A DNA stretch of 63,559 bases, from the NCBI GenBank assembly GCA_020080175.1, contig JAGHQL010000162.1, forward strand, positions 1 to 63,559. The letters run 5' to 3'. Source of the DNA: Glutinoglossum americanum (Eukaryota; Ascomycota; Geoglossomycetes; Geoglossales; Geoglossaceae). The translations under genes and the position numbers were made by a program. Every line of letters starts with the position of its first letter. Within the stretch, counting starts at the first letter, position 1. Shown one piece after another: positions 1-12,178 of this stretch. The notes below the pieces were generated by a model, which saw only the letters and a list, made by a program, of their open reading frames with translations, had not been told where the DNA came from and searched no databases.

Positions 1-12
1 AAACCAAAAAAA

Positions 13-357
13 ATGTCCATCACCAACCCCACAGCCCCCCGCCCGCAAGAAACCAAACGAGGCAAGAAAAAAGAAGCACCAGCACCAGCACCAGCACCAC
101 CAGCAGCAGGCCCCTTCCACCCGCCCGCCAGCGCCTTCGCCCACCCCCCCAGGGGCTTCAACCGCCGAGCCCGCAACGCGGCGCCCTCGCGCGCGCCCAC
201 CCCCGCGACCCTGGACCTCAGCGGCGCGGGCCCGCGCGCCAGCCCGGAGCTGCCCCAGGCGTTCAGGGGGCGCGGGATGCCCGCGGAGACCCGGGAGGAG
301 GAGCTGTTCCGGTTCTTCTGCTGGCAGGACGAGGGGTGGTGGCCGAGGACCGCCTGA
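13..357 (+). CDS. 3' end of an unidentified Ala/Pro-rich protein (partial)
   Basis: An open frame of 114 codons runs from near the window edge to a TGA. It is rich in Ala and Pro, with an APAPAPAPP stretch near residue 25, and ends in an aromatic tail, FFCWQDEGWWPRTA. The GC content and codon use fit a real coding end and differ from the A/T- and C-run-rich DNA just downstream. The ATG at 13 follows an A-run and may be internal to a longer exon that begins outside the window. I do not recognise the family, so no function is proposed. Confidence 0.45.
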   Translation: MSITNPTAPRPQETKRGKKKEAPAPAPAPPAAGPFHPPASAFAHPPRGFNRRARNAAPSRAPTPATLDLSGAGPRASPELPQAFRGRGMPAETREEELFRFFCWQDEGWWPRTA

Positions 358-1634
358 GAAGGCTGGGCTTTTTTTTTTTAACCCGTTTGTCTAGCTAGTG
401 TGGTTCTGCTTTCTGTCCTTCCTTGGTTTGCCCCCCCCCATGGCTGTTCGTTTCGTTCGTTCGTCCATCTGATGATCCCCCCCTTGGCGAACGGAGGCTT
501 AGTAATCGCGCCACCCGAAAAAGTTAGAATGGAATAGATAAAAATGTTGTTTATTCCCCAAATAGGGCCCATTATACCTACCGACCAAAAACGCACGGGA
601 AATCAAGCCTGCAAAGCCTCGTCATTCCTTCACGAAACACCACAAGACTCATATCCGAAAAGAACCCCTCTGCCTACAAAACCCACACAAAATTCAATCA
701 ATATCCTATCCGTCGCAAAAACCAGCTGAATTCCAAAGAGAACACACCAAAATACCCCCAAAACAACTAGCCGCAACCTAACAAAACCTACAACCCCCGA
801 CCCAAAAAAAAAAACCTCCCCATCCAACCACCAAGAACCCCTCCAGGCCCACTTTCCCCAGCCGCGGTAAAAAAAAAAAAAAACACCTCCCCGAAAAGGC
901 CCAGGAGAAAAAAGCACAAAGGGGGTTTGTGTTTTTTTTATATATTTTTTTTCCTATTCACGCTTTGCTTTCCGTCTCTGCTGCGGACCATTGGACGTTA
1001 AATTCTGAAGGGGGATCAAGTGGGTCGGTTCCCGAAAAAAAAAAATAAAAAAATAAAAAAATTTGGGGTTTATTTTTATTTTATTTTATTTTATCTGATC
1101 CCAAAGTAAAATAATAATAAAGACCCACACGCGCACACCTCTTTTTCTCTTTTCTTCTCCTCCTTCCCTTTCCCTCTCCTTTTCTTCTCTTTTTTTTAAA
1201 AAAAAAATCCTTCATCTTTAAATCTCCAAGCGGTAGCCATTTGAAATTTTCTATCCTCTTTGCTTTTTTTTTTTTTCCCCCCCCGTCACACGCCCCCCGA
1301 AATTAAAAAGGTCGACGAAACTCTCTGACTAGGGCCTAAGACCGTATAGCATAGGCATGGAGGGAAGCGGGAAAAAAAATAAGAGAAAAAAAGTCCAGGC
1401 GTACATACATACAAAGATGGCTTCTTTTTTCCGTTTAATGCTCGCACTTTGTCTGCTGATCTAATTTCTCACCCTCACCTCACCTCATCTCAACATCTCT
1501 CATCTCCCAACAACCTCCCTCCGTCCCCGCCCAATTAAAATGCGTACGCATTCACCACCCCACTTCCCACTCCGAGTCCCCCCCTCCCTCTCGGATAAAA
1601 AAAAAAAAAGAAGTGGGGAAAAAAAAGAGTCCCT
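358..1634. other. Intergenic low-complexity DNA
   Basis: No credible gene. The stretch is full of homopolymers and simple runs (poly-A, poly-T, TTTTA repeats near 1074-1094, pyrimidine tracts near 1140-1200). It lies between the 3' ends of a plus-strand coding end and the minus-strand cupredoxin gene, so it probably carries both 3' UTRs. Confidence 0.6.
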
Positions 1635-2611
1635 TTACAGCAATAGCCCTGCGACCAACAACAGCGAGAACAATCCACCGGCCTGAGATGCGGAAACGGT
1701 TCCAACTGCGCCGTTGCTGACGATAGGTGCGGTGCTGGTGGGCTTCGCTCCACCGGTGCCGGTCGCGGCGCCGCCGCCGGTGCCGTTGGCAGCTGGGGCG
1801 ATCTGGCCGAGGACGCCCCCGACGGGTCCGGTTGGTGGGACGACGTTGTTTGGTGCGAGCTTCGCAGCGGCCGTGAAGGCATCGAGGGTCTTGTTGCTGC
1901 CGGCGACGCTGGCGGGTAGGGAGTAGGGTTAGCGGTTGCGATATGGTACCTGTAGGAGAGAGAGAGAGGAAGCTTACACGTTGATCACACCAACCATACC
2001 AGACTGGCAATGCTTAGCCTGTGCACAGTAGAACCAGATGACGTCGGTGGTCTTGATGTCGATGGTGAATGTATCAATCTAGATTTCAAAGAGAATCAGC
2101 CGCCTGTGGATCGCCTGGAGGAATGGTGTACGACTTACTGCCTTTCCGGGGCCGCCGGGGTGGAAGCCAGAGAAGAAACCGCCGGGTGAGGGAACACATG
2201 GAGTAGTGAATGGAGCTTGGACGACGGAGTGGTTCTGTGGAAGAATGATTTCGCATTAGCCGGACGTCCCTCCCATCACCATCATCACCATCACCGTCAC
2301 CGCCCATTCCACAATAACGAATTCCCTCTCCCGCGTAAGCTTAGCTCTTCCTGCCTCCGTAGTCCCAGGGTTCTCGTAGTTTGTTGTCGTCTTCTCTCCG
2401 TTCCTCCATCGCCCACTAGGGAAAAAACAAAAACAAAAAAGGGACTTACGGCGTTCAAAAAGTCAAACTCGACCTTGTCACCAACAGCAGCCGTGAGGCT
2501 GTTTGGGGTGTAGGTCAGCGCGGAGTTGAGGCCGACCTTGACGACGTGGGTGATGCCCATGACGGAGGAGGCTGCGGTGGAGAGCAGCAGGAGGGTGTTG
2601 GTGAGCTGCAT
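1635..2611 (-). CDS. Secreted GPI-anchored cupredoxin-domain protein
   Basis: Four exons join in frame: 2611-2450, 2234-2139, 2078-1978 and 1908-1635, giving 210 residues. The order is a signal peptide (about residues 1-19), a cupredoxin domain, then a Gly/Thr/Ala-rich linker and a hydrophobic tail (SLLLVAGLLL) typical of a GPI-attachment signal. Type-1 copper ligands can be proposed: His in NHSVVQ (about residue 56), then Cys, His and Met in WFYCAQAKHCQSGM. Fungal proteins of this layout are cell-surface or secreted, usually serine-rich, and of poorly defined function. The last acceptor was chosen because it keeps the frame and yields the GPI tail; an acceptor 37 nt nearer the donor would give a different, longer tail. 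The start codon follows a (CA)n tract by 6 nt. Confidence 0.85.
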
Positions 2612-2616
2612 GGCTG

Positions 2617-2617
<1 letters not shown>

Positions 2618-2662
<45 letters not shown>
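2618..2662. repeat. (TG)n microsatellite, (CA)n on the coding strand
   Basis: About 22 TG units lie directly upstream of the minus-strand cupredoxin start codon at 2611, so on the sense strand the transcript leader would end in a CA tract 6 nt before the ATG. Confidence 0.95.
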
Positions 2663-2665
<3 letters not shown>

Positions 2666-2965
2666 TAGGGTAGGAGGTAGATGGAGGAGAGGGGGGGGAA
2701 AACGGCGGTTGAGAGATCTAAGAGAGGCTGCAGGGAAAAACGAAAGTGATATATATATATGACAGAAGCTTCGATCCTTGAGTATCCGAACGAGAGTGAA
2801 AATGAAGCAAGAGTATAAGATCGAGAAGAGAAAGAGGGAGGTGGAAGAGAAACACAAGCGCCTCCCAGAGCCTTTTATCCCCTCGCTCCTCCCAGCCTTC
2901 CTCCCCCCGCCCGCTCCGCTTCCAGTCCATTCCGTTACACCCACCCCCGGTATCCCCGTTAACAT

Positions 2966-2995
<30 letters not shown>
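2966..2995. repeat. (AAGC)n microsatellite
   Basis: About seven tandem AAGC units in the region upstream of the cupredoxin gene. Confidence 0.9.
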
Positions 2996-2996
<1 letters not shown>

Positions 2997-3206
2997 CCCG
3001 CGTCGGGCCACCCATCTCGCCCGCCCAATTCTGCCGGCCATCATCCGATCCAATCCAATCCAACTATAGTAGCAGCAAAAGACACAGAGACACACGCACG
3101 CATGCACGCAAACGTACCAGCGTGTACGTAACTAATCCCTAACGACCAACCCACCCCGGGCACGAGCAGAGAAGAAAGAAAAAAAACAAGACACGGGCAC
3201 CTCCAA

Positions 3207-3242
3207 TTGATTGATTTGATTGATTTGATTGATTTGATTGAT
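3207..3242. repeat. (TTGAT) interspersed tandem repeat
   Basis: TTGATTGAT units alternate with TTTGAT over about 36 nt. Confidence 0.85.
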
Positions 3243-3414
3243 CATTGCCTAAAACCCCCGGTTCCGGTCAGGCGAACTGGGAAGAAGAATAGAACAGAAA
3301 GAAGCTTAATAGAGAAGTGGAGCTCGCCGTTTGTAACGGTGCGTGGCAACGCATGGATGCCCCTGGAGTGTTTCGGAAAGGTGGTGTTTCGCCCGGGGTG
3401 CGCGCGCGTGTGTG

Positions 3415-3417
3415 CCG

Positions 3418-3450
<33 letters not shown>
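3415..3450. repeat. (GTGCCT)n minisatellite
   Basis: Five or more GTGCCT units, ending in a short GT run. Confidence 0.85.
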
Positions 3451-4628
3451 TGTGTGTTTTTGCACCCTGCGCGGGTTTGGCGTTGAAGGCCGAGGGCCGG
3501 AAGTGAAAGAGGGAGAAAAAGAGAGAAAAAGAGACGGCGCGAGACCTGTGGCGGGTGCTTGTGGGACGTTGATTCGTATTGGGAGGGGGAAACCAAAACA
3601 ATCAATTTCGCTGTATGAGATTGAATGCCGGCCCCCTCCCCAGAGATCTCCCAGATCTCTCAGGCACCGTCGAGGGCCCGCACGTTCTACACGGAAACGT
3701 ACATGTACATGTATCATTATTCTTAGAACGGTCCCCACGCCGCTCACGCACACGCACACGCACACGCACGAATAAACATCCCCATATAACCGAGCGAACC
3801 GAGCCCGAACAATTCCGGAACGCGCGACTCCGAACGCAACCTCGACCGTTTTTATATAGTTCCCTCGTGTAGATGGAACGTGGTGTGCATGGTATATCTA
3901 TATACATGAACCGAGCGTGCATATTCCAATTCGCCTTCAATTTCTTTTATATATATATACATGTATATATATATATGCCGTCGCGTTCGAGGGCCTGGCC
4001 TGGCGGGCGCGCGGGAGAAGAAGTGGTGGGAGAGGAGGACGGCGGGAAACAAGAGAGGCCGGGGGAAGGAGGCTCGGGAGAGCTGGGTCCGAGTGGCGAC
4101 GAAGACGCAGAAAGGGGAGGGAGATTGGGAGATCGTGGCTGGCGGCCAGACAGCCGCACCCAAAAAAAAAAAAAAGAAAAAAAGAAAAAAGAGAACGAAC
4201 CAAAGAACCACCCAAGTTCATCTCCATCCTCCTCCCTCTCCCAACCCCCTCGCGTAAAAATAACAACCCACCCATCCACCCATCCACAATTCCTTCCCCC
4301 CCCCACAGGGCTGGCCATGCATCGCCAAGCCCCACCCCCCCAAAAGAGAACAATCTCCCAGGGAACCGCCACCGCGCGCATAAGACCGAACCAAGCCAAA
4401 CCAAAACAAAAAAAACAAAAAAACAAGCCTCCGAGTCACACGCGCAGACAGACAGACAGGCCGAGAGATTGAGAACGCCCGTTTCTTTTTTTTTTTTTTT
4501 TTTTTTTTTTTAAGAATTTTCTCCCCGGGGGGAGTTTCTTGGCCGCCGGAGCGACGACGGCTGGTTTTTCCGGAGAGAGGGAGGGAAGAGGGAAAGAAGG
4601 GGAAAGGCCCTCCGTAAATGTTCGATTC

Positions 4629-4656
4629 GGGTTGGGTTGGGTTGGGTTGGGTTTGG
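4629..4656 (+). repeat. GGGTT tandem array, G-quadruplex motif
   Basis: Five GGG tracts at 4629, 4634, 4639, 4644 and 4649 are separated by TT and followed by GTTTGG. Four G3 tracts with 2-nt loops meet the standard G-quadruplex pattern. The unit differs from the usual fungal telomere unit TTAGGG. Confidence 0.85.
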
Positions 4657-5227
4657 TTTTGCAGGACAAAGGAAGGAAGAAAAAAAAAAAGAAGTGTTTG
4701 GGGATATCTTTGGTTGGTCGGGACTCTACTACACCTAGTACACGCAACGTTTCGCAGTTTTTTTTTTTTTTTTTTTTTGATTCGCGTCAAAAAAAAAAAA
4801 AAAAAAAAAAGTGTTAAAATTACAAAAATTCCCTTTTATTTCTTGTTTCCTCTAGCGTAACCTTCCCCCAAGCCTCCCCCCGCGCGTGTATATTTCGCCC
4901 TATGAAGCGGGAAGAGAGAGAGAGAAAAAAAATTGAAAGGAAGGAAGCAACCTAGAGACGTGAATGGGTATGATCGCCGCGAGTTTTTTACGAGTGTGGA
5001 GTGGTTAATATTTCCCCCTTTTTTTTTTTTTTTTTTTCTTAAAAAGACCAATGGTAGAGTGGGGATGCAAAACCTGCTTCTCAAGGTTCGTAGAAAGAGG
5101 GAGAGAGAGAGAGAAAATCAGAAACAAAAAAGGCTCCAAAGCGAAAAACCCCCCTGGAAACCCTGAACCGAGGGGCGATAGAACCGTAAATCGCTTTAGA
5201 AACGCCACGAGCCTTCCAAGGAGAAAC

Positions 5228-8200
5228 CTATTCGGTATCGGTGCCCATCGCTTCGTTTTCCCTCCTCGTCATCCAACTGCCCAAAGACGGAGTATCCGGG
5301 TCGATCTCGTTCTCGTGCTTGAGGTCATGTCCCTCTCCAACGCCGATCAGCCTCTTAGCCGTACGCTCCTGAATGATGTCGACGTCGATCGTCTTTAGTG
5401 CCAAGAAGCGATGAATGTGAACCAGCTTTTTCTGCCCGTATCGCCGAGCCCGTCCGATGGCTTGAGTCGTGGAAGCATCGTAGTGGTACTGAGTCTCCGT
5501 CAGGAGAGGGGAGAGGAAGATGATGTGGTTTGCATTCGTTAAATTGCTACAAGGGTCCGTTCAGGTCAGCACGGCATGGGTTCAATATGCAACCGAAGGA
5601 TACTTACGCCCCGCTGGCAGACTCGTCTGCAACATTAAGAACTAGGACCTTCCTCTTTTCAGGGCCGCTTGTCGTCTCCTGAAATTTGCTCATCATCTCC
5701 GCAGCCTTTTTGGCGAGTCTCTTGGTCAAAGCAAAATGACTAATTTCGTGGTCGGCTAACGCCGTTGATACCTTTTCCATGAGATCGTCAAATTGGACAA
5801 AGAGTAGAACTTGATCCTCTTTCGGAGTACCCTTCTTGATGAACTCCATCAGCTGCTCGAGCTTTCTGCCGTAATGGCGACCGAAGCGGGCTACCTCATC
5901 TTCTTGTCCGAGTTCTGTGGCCCGGACAATATGGAAGCTCCGAGCCGCAGCATCGCACCCCGCAACTATGCATTCGTCACTGCGTCCCCAAGTTTTCATA
6001 CAATCGTCGCAGGCAACGTGACCGCACAAGCTGAGGACCGACAGCTTGGGTGCGGGTAAGCTCTTCTCACACTTTGAGCAGATACAGTCAGTCGCTTTCT
6101 CCTCGTCATCCAGAAGACCGGATTCCTTCAGCTGCAGATCTCTAACGACCTTGAAGAAACGCAATGATCGAATGCGCGATATGAGCTCTCTAGAGAGGCG
6201 CCGAAGATGGCTAGTCAAGTCTCTCAAAGCCTGTACGTGCTCCGCCTTAGTGATAGGCCAAGGTTGACGTGTATCGTCGGGGCTCTCGTTATCTTCATCC
6301 GGGCTGGTGGCGGAAGCGTCGCAACTATCATTGACCTGCCTCTTCTTCGACGCTCTCTTTGCTTTCTTCGCGGTGGATTTCTTGGCTTTTTTGGCTTTCT
6401 TTTTATCCAAGTCGTCCTTGTCGATGTCCCTGTAAAACAGCTCTCCGTCCTCTTCACGGCAATTGGGCGTCGCATGGTTGATAAGCTTCAAAAGCTCCCG
6501 TGTCCCCCCACGATCGCCAAAAGCATTAGCCTCGACATTGCGCTTCCAACCGTCGTAATGCTCATCGTCACTCCCGCAGCGGCGTTTGAGCCAGACGGCA
6601 TGCTTCAGGTTCTTCTTTAGATCAGAACGGAGGTCCTCGTACTGGCTCTTACGCTCCGCCACGATCAGATCGCAGGCTTGAGTCGCGTTTTCTCGGTTAG
6701 TGGTCAGGTCATCTAGGGTAAAATGGCAGCAACGCTTGACGAGAGCCTCCTCCGGGGTCTTGCTATCGCCAATGGTCTGGTTAAGGCGCTTCTCCCTGTC
6801 ACTCTCCATCCTAGATTTGCCTTTACGGATGCGCATGTCCTGGGAGAGCAAGTGGTGATGCAGTTCCATATAGATGGCTTTCTCCGCTGCTGGTAACTCT
6901 AGGCACCTCAAATGTTCATCAAAGGGAATTTCATCGATCTCCGCGATGTTCTAACCCTTGTCAGTAACATGACGGCTCAACCCCGGGGGCGGATGCACAC
7001 TTACCTGGCGTACAAACTGGTCTAGGAATTCCTGAGCGTGTCGGTGCCGACGCTGATGCCACGCAGGCGAATGGACTTGCCGAAAAGACTGAAACTCCTC
7101 GACGGCTATTTAATCTCAGTACAGTCCATACGATATTCAACACGGAACATTTCTTACCTGTGCGGTCTTTTTCCATTGCTTTGATATTGTGAGCTTGAAT
7201 CACACCGACCGCATCGTCGTCAATACCCAAACTAATCCCCAAAAATACTGAAATCGTTTTCACATCCGCAAAATCGCCGAGCGGGGGTGTCCCAGAAAGA
7301 ACCCACCGGACGTTGGCTTGCAAATTGGTTATGCTCGTGTGATCATTGCCGCCCACATAAGTGTACTCGTCAACCACAAGGCGATTAAAGTTGAACATCT
7401 GGAAAAGAGGGTTCGTCGTCTTCCTCCAATCCTTGCGGACATCGCTGTTCTTGAAAGAAAACGGATCGGAAGGGCCTTTCTTTGTGGTTGGCTCACCACC
7501 GCTCAGATCAATCTCCTCTGCTTTGCGTTTTCCTCCGGGCTTTGCATCCTCGGCTTCCCCTTCGGCTTTGGCTTGCTGGGCGTTACGGTATATTACACCG
7601 CGTAGGCGTTTGGAAGGAACGTACCTAACTAGCTCCTGGTCATCTTCGAATGATTTTAGCTTGGCCTTCAGGGTCTGCTCTAGCACTTGGGCACCATCTT
7701 GTCTTAACGTGTCCACATGCTCCCCAACACGCTGTAAAGCGTACTTATACCAGGCTTTGAAAGCGCGGCCAGCTCCCGAAGGCATATCCGGTAGTGCGGC
7801 GAAGTGGGCTAATTTGGCATAGTAGCTCTCAAGGTTCAACACGGACCAGTTCGTTATAATGATGTCAGCGTTCTGGAAATCTGAGATCCTGAGCTTGTTC
7901 ATCTCTCCAGGGAGTTTGATTAAAAGTACTTTGTATGTTGAGCCAAGGAATTTCGTGATCTCGTTTCTCCATTGGTTCAGCAAGGTGTGCGGAACAATGA
8001 TAAGCGTAGCCTTTAGGGATATTTTGCCTGGAATATCTTTCAACGGCCTCCTCTCCTCACCTGAGAATTGAGAATCTATAAGGCCAAGAGTCGTTGCAGT
8101 TTTGCCGTAGCCTACCTGATCAGCCAGCACACCGCCCCGAATGGTGATGTTCTTGGTAGCCCGGCCCTCGGCACGCCAGCCTAGGTAGGGCAGAAGAGCT

Positions 8201-11200
8201 TCTTCGATTTCCTCTTCCATAAAAGGAGTAACACCATCAGCTTCTTGTCGCCGCATCCAGCCCAAGGATCGGAGTTGCTCTGGGCGTAGCGTCATTTTGA
8301 AATGTGGAGGCTGAGCGCATGACGGATCCTTCTTATTACTGCGAAGACTAAACTTCGGCAGTACGACTTTAGGGGGAGGAACATAGTCGGTAGATAATCT
8401 CCAAGAAAGTTCGACATCCGAGAGAGATCCCTTCTTTGGGAGATTTGAAAATGCCCGGTGAATGAGTGTAGAGACATTCAACCCAATTTTCATAAGACCC
8501 ACACCATCATTGTCGATTCGAATGTGTGTGAGAAAAGCAGCGGGTCTGTTTTTTAGAGCACGTTCGTATGGGGCTGCCTGTTGAGGATCCTCGAACGGCT
8601 CGAGTTTACCCTTTTCCACCCGCCACTTGACCTTCGGGTGGGTCGGGGCGCATATCTGGCACCGGTCGAAGCCATGAGGAGGGTCCACAAACCTCCATGC
8701 GTCAAAGTCCTTTATGTGGCGTACCCTCTCAGTTAGCCAAGCGAAAGATGAAAAGACTGCCTTCTCGCCCAGACTATCGACCTCAACCCACTCGCCTTTG
8801 GCCCACCCAACTTCCTCATCCGCTGGAAGGGGGACCTTGCAGGACAGAATAGCGTTGGCTGCCACACAAGAATTGTTTGCGAATTCGATACTCATATCAA
8901 GCGGTGGCGTTGCATATGTGGTTGCCGTCCTGGATGCTATTGCTATTGTCTTCAACTTGGCTGATTTAATATCCACCCATTGGCCATCCGTTGAGCATTT
9001 AACGGACTCCACATTAGAAGAGTGTAGAGGACGCCACTTTGGATCTAGTCGAGCAACGATCGGCCGCTGTTCACCGTAGTTGCAACGGCGGATATCAGTG
9101 GAAAAGACGAAATAATCATCTTGGGGATCTCCATAGCGAGAGGGATCAAGCAAAAGAAACAGAGGCACAGCGGTTTCCTCATCACCAAAGGAAGCACTTC
9201 TTTTATGGAGACTGCCTGCCGCAGTTCCGCAATCCGGTAGTAGTTTGTAATTACCCGAGATGTCCATGTCCAGGTGGGAGGCAGCCTCCTCATCGAGCGA
9301 AAGGTGAAGCATCGACCATAGCTTCTTATCCGCAAACTTGGGTTCCTGCAGACCCAGTTTCGACTCCCATGATCGCACGGCTTCCCCCTTGCCTTGAATC
9401 TTGACCTTGAAAGAGAATTCGGTCGGGAAATAGAATTGCCATCCGCCGTCAACCAGATTGTTTCCTGCTGGCCGCATACGAGCAAAGGGGCGGGCGAGGA
9501 GCTTTCGTACGTTGCTATTTACGTTCTCACGTTTCGGTGGTTTCGCAAACAAACGCCATTCCGCTAGATGGGGACCGAGTACAAGTTCCATTCTAGACAC
9601 CGGTGACTCGTAAAACACAGTCCAAGTCTCAGCTCGCTTGAGAGAGTGGAAACGAAGTTCTACTCCAAGAGCAGGTCCAATCGCGCGACTCAATTGTTTC
9701 CAGTCCCTATCGCTGATTTCCATACCAGATGCACTCCTGAGGTTATCGAGAACTTGCCCCGAAATGCCGGTTACACTGACTCTCATGGGAAGGGCATCCT
9801 TGAGGCTATTCTCAAACTCTCCAGGCGGTAGCCGTGAAGCCACCACATCTGCCGGGAGAAGGACATAGTCGTGTTTCGGATTACCGCCACACTTTAGACA
9901 GGTAGTGTGGTGGCACTGCTTGCACCGTTGCAACCGGTTCGAGGTCATCAAAGCCCGTCCCTCACAGATACAGAGTCTGGAACTTCGCTTCGTATCCTGC
10001 AATATAGAGGCAACGGGTGTTTCCTTAAACGTAGCAAGATCTAGTATATTCTCGATGAGGTGGCGCTCCCCACGGATATGCTTGGTGACGTCTTCAAAGC
10101 TGTCGATCGCCATTTTCTCTCCATAGCCTGGCTCGAGCGCCTTGTGGCCAAGGATAAGCGCCGCCAACATTGCAGCTCCCACAACAGTGGTGCTCATTGC
10201 ATTGCCTGCCAGATCTTGCAACTGTCTCTGGTGCTCACGGGTAAGCAGTAGCCTCTCGATCGGAAGTCCCTGCATGGCTAGGGCTTCTAGCCCGACCATA
10301 GGGCCGCCGCGGATCGTAACGTAGGGAACGCCTGTTGGCGTAACACAGCCGGTAATGCCGAATGGCGTAGTATCGGTAAAGCGGTCGATATTTTGAGAGA
10401 GTTCCCATACGCGACTAAGATGGCTATCGTCAGTGCGACTAATATCGAACTTTAATAAAGGGGCATAATACGAACGTCTTGTACTGAGAATCAAAGCCTC
10501 TCCTAGCGTTCCGCAATAGCGAAACTTCAAACGTATCCCAGATCCGCTCGACCTGCGTAGTGCCCCAGTCGTTCCAGCAAAAATCAGGCATCTTGCATGA
10601 TCCATTATCTTCCCAACCTGTCATGGGTCTCTTAGATCCCAGAAGCAAATCTGCTCGGTAGTCTTGATGACGGCCCTGGCACCGTGTCCAGTCAACTTCA
10701 CGGGCGCCCTTTTCGCCTCCTCGCAAGCCTTTTGCCAGCTCCTCTCTACCACGATGAACTCGAGGGTCATCTTCTGGAAGGAGAAACGCCTCGATAGGGC
10801 AGCTTGCCGGGCGCTTCATACTCTTAACCAAATTCTTCCATGCTGCTACAGCCTTCCGCGCGGATTTCATCTTCTCGTTGTCGATGCATACCATATACCC
10901 ACGCGTGCGAGTGTGTGGGATATAATATGCCTTGGTGTCCACTCTGAGCCACTCAGCTGAGTAGTTGGCGTGAGATTCCCAAGATTCCTTGATGACCTCC
11001 CAGGGTGCATTGGAGACATTCTCGAGAACGATAATAGTTGGTCTCCATTTCTTAGCATAATGAAGGATAGCACGAAACGTGTCGCCGGACTCTCCAGGGT
11101 CACTGAGATCTAATTTATGAGAGTTGAGCTGGGAAAAATCGACGCACGAAAACCCAGCAACAAGCAAGTCAACATCTCCAGGAATAGGGGCCATAGCGCC

Positions 11201-12178
11201 GTAAGCCGTGGTACTGACATGGTTAGCAACGCCGCGAGGAAAGGAAATAAATGCTGCTCACGCTTCTTTATCAGAATCAATCAGCTCCTTGATATCACGG
11301 AAAATGATGGGTGGGCTAAAGTTCCGTTCAATATATGCCTGCTTGAATGGAACAATCTCGGCACTGAACAAGTGTTCAATCTCGAAATCTAGACCAAAGT
11401 GCTTTTTCACACCTGCATTTGTTAGTTCAGACCTTAGCCAAATTGATATTCAATTAGACTTACTCTCAGCAATAAGACCGAGAGCGAGGATAGGGCTCTC
11501 AGTGCCGGAACACATAGTCGCGACTTTTAGCTTACGGTTCCCCAGGTACTCCACCATCTCTTTAATACCAGAACCGGCCGACTTTTTGACCATATCATTG
11601 AAGATCTCGCTAATGTCATTGAGGGGTGGGAGGTTCTCGTCGATTCCGAGTTTGTACGCCCAAGCGTCATGGTTCCTCTTTTTTGCCTCTGCTGGCCCTT
11701 TACGCTTGGTTGGCCCTTTACGCTTGGTCGGCCCTTTACTCCTGGCGCCACTTATCCTACCACCAGTGAGTGTAGTCTGCATGGTCTTAGCTTTAGTAGT
11801 TTTGCGGCGACCCCGAGCCGGCATTTCGACGACTTCATCCTCACCATCACCCTCAGTAACACCGCCAATTCCATCAGTAGAATCACTCGGCTTTTCTCCG
11901 TAGCTAGATTCGGAATCGGTTTCCAGGCAAGCAGCCACAACGGGGCGCTTCTCCCGAGAACGAGCTTTAGATACACCGGTGATCACCACATCAGAATCTG
12001 AGTCCTCGGCAGAACTTAGTTTCGGGCTTGGGGTTTCAGCGGAAACTCCAGTTTTCCGAGATGCCAGTGAAGTTTGAGCTTTACCACCTGCTCCGGAGGA
12101 ACCTCTCGGTTGAGTGGCATTACTACTGGATGCCGCCGTAGCATTTCTGCGACGAGGTGCTGGTGCTCGACGCCCCAT
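5228..12178 (-). CDS. DNMT5: DNMT5-type cytosine-5 DNA methyltransferase fused to SNF2 ATPase and RING
   Basis: Seven exons join in frame: 12178-11464, 11412-11262, 11213-10476, 10414-7158, 7105-7005, 6950-5608 and 5546-5228. They give 6,624 nt and 2,207 residues. The first 215 residues are basic/acidic low complexity. The methyltransferase follows: motif I CSGTESP (223-229), motif IV GFSCVDFS with catalytic Cys312, ENV (353-355), RTR (391-393), and a late GNAMS motif (605-609). A Cys/His cluster lies at about 681-717. The SNF2 part has Walker A ADQVGYGKT (about 1300), DEYT (1550-1553), SGTPP, a RING of CxC..CxxC type inserted at about 1940-1985, and helicase motif VI QAIGRARRYGQ (2130-2140). 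This order is that of DNMT5, an ATP-dependent maintenance CpG methylase known from Cryptococcus. I see no chromodomain at the N terminus. Motif IV has Ser rather than the classical Pro before Cys. The gene looks whole. Confidence 0.93.

Larger units (their letters stand above)
2663..5227. other. Upstream region of the cupredoxin gene, simple-sequence rich
   Basis: No gene seen on either strand. A TATA-like ATATATATAT lies at about 2751-2760. Simple repeats include AAGC units (2966-2995), TTGAT units (3207-3242), GTGCCT units (3415-3450), CACACG units (about 3748-3770), long T and A runs near 4487-4511 and 4760-4810, and a GGGTT array (4629-4656). Long open frames here are low-complexity artefacts. 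Confidence 0.7.

Noticed and set aside
3873-4513. Several overlapping frames of 150-200 codons on both strands
   Set aside because: They come from purine/pyrimidine-rich low-complexity DNA, giving Lys/Arg/Glu or Phe/Ser runs on opposite strands, with no motif.
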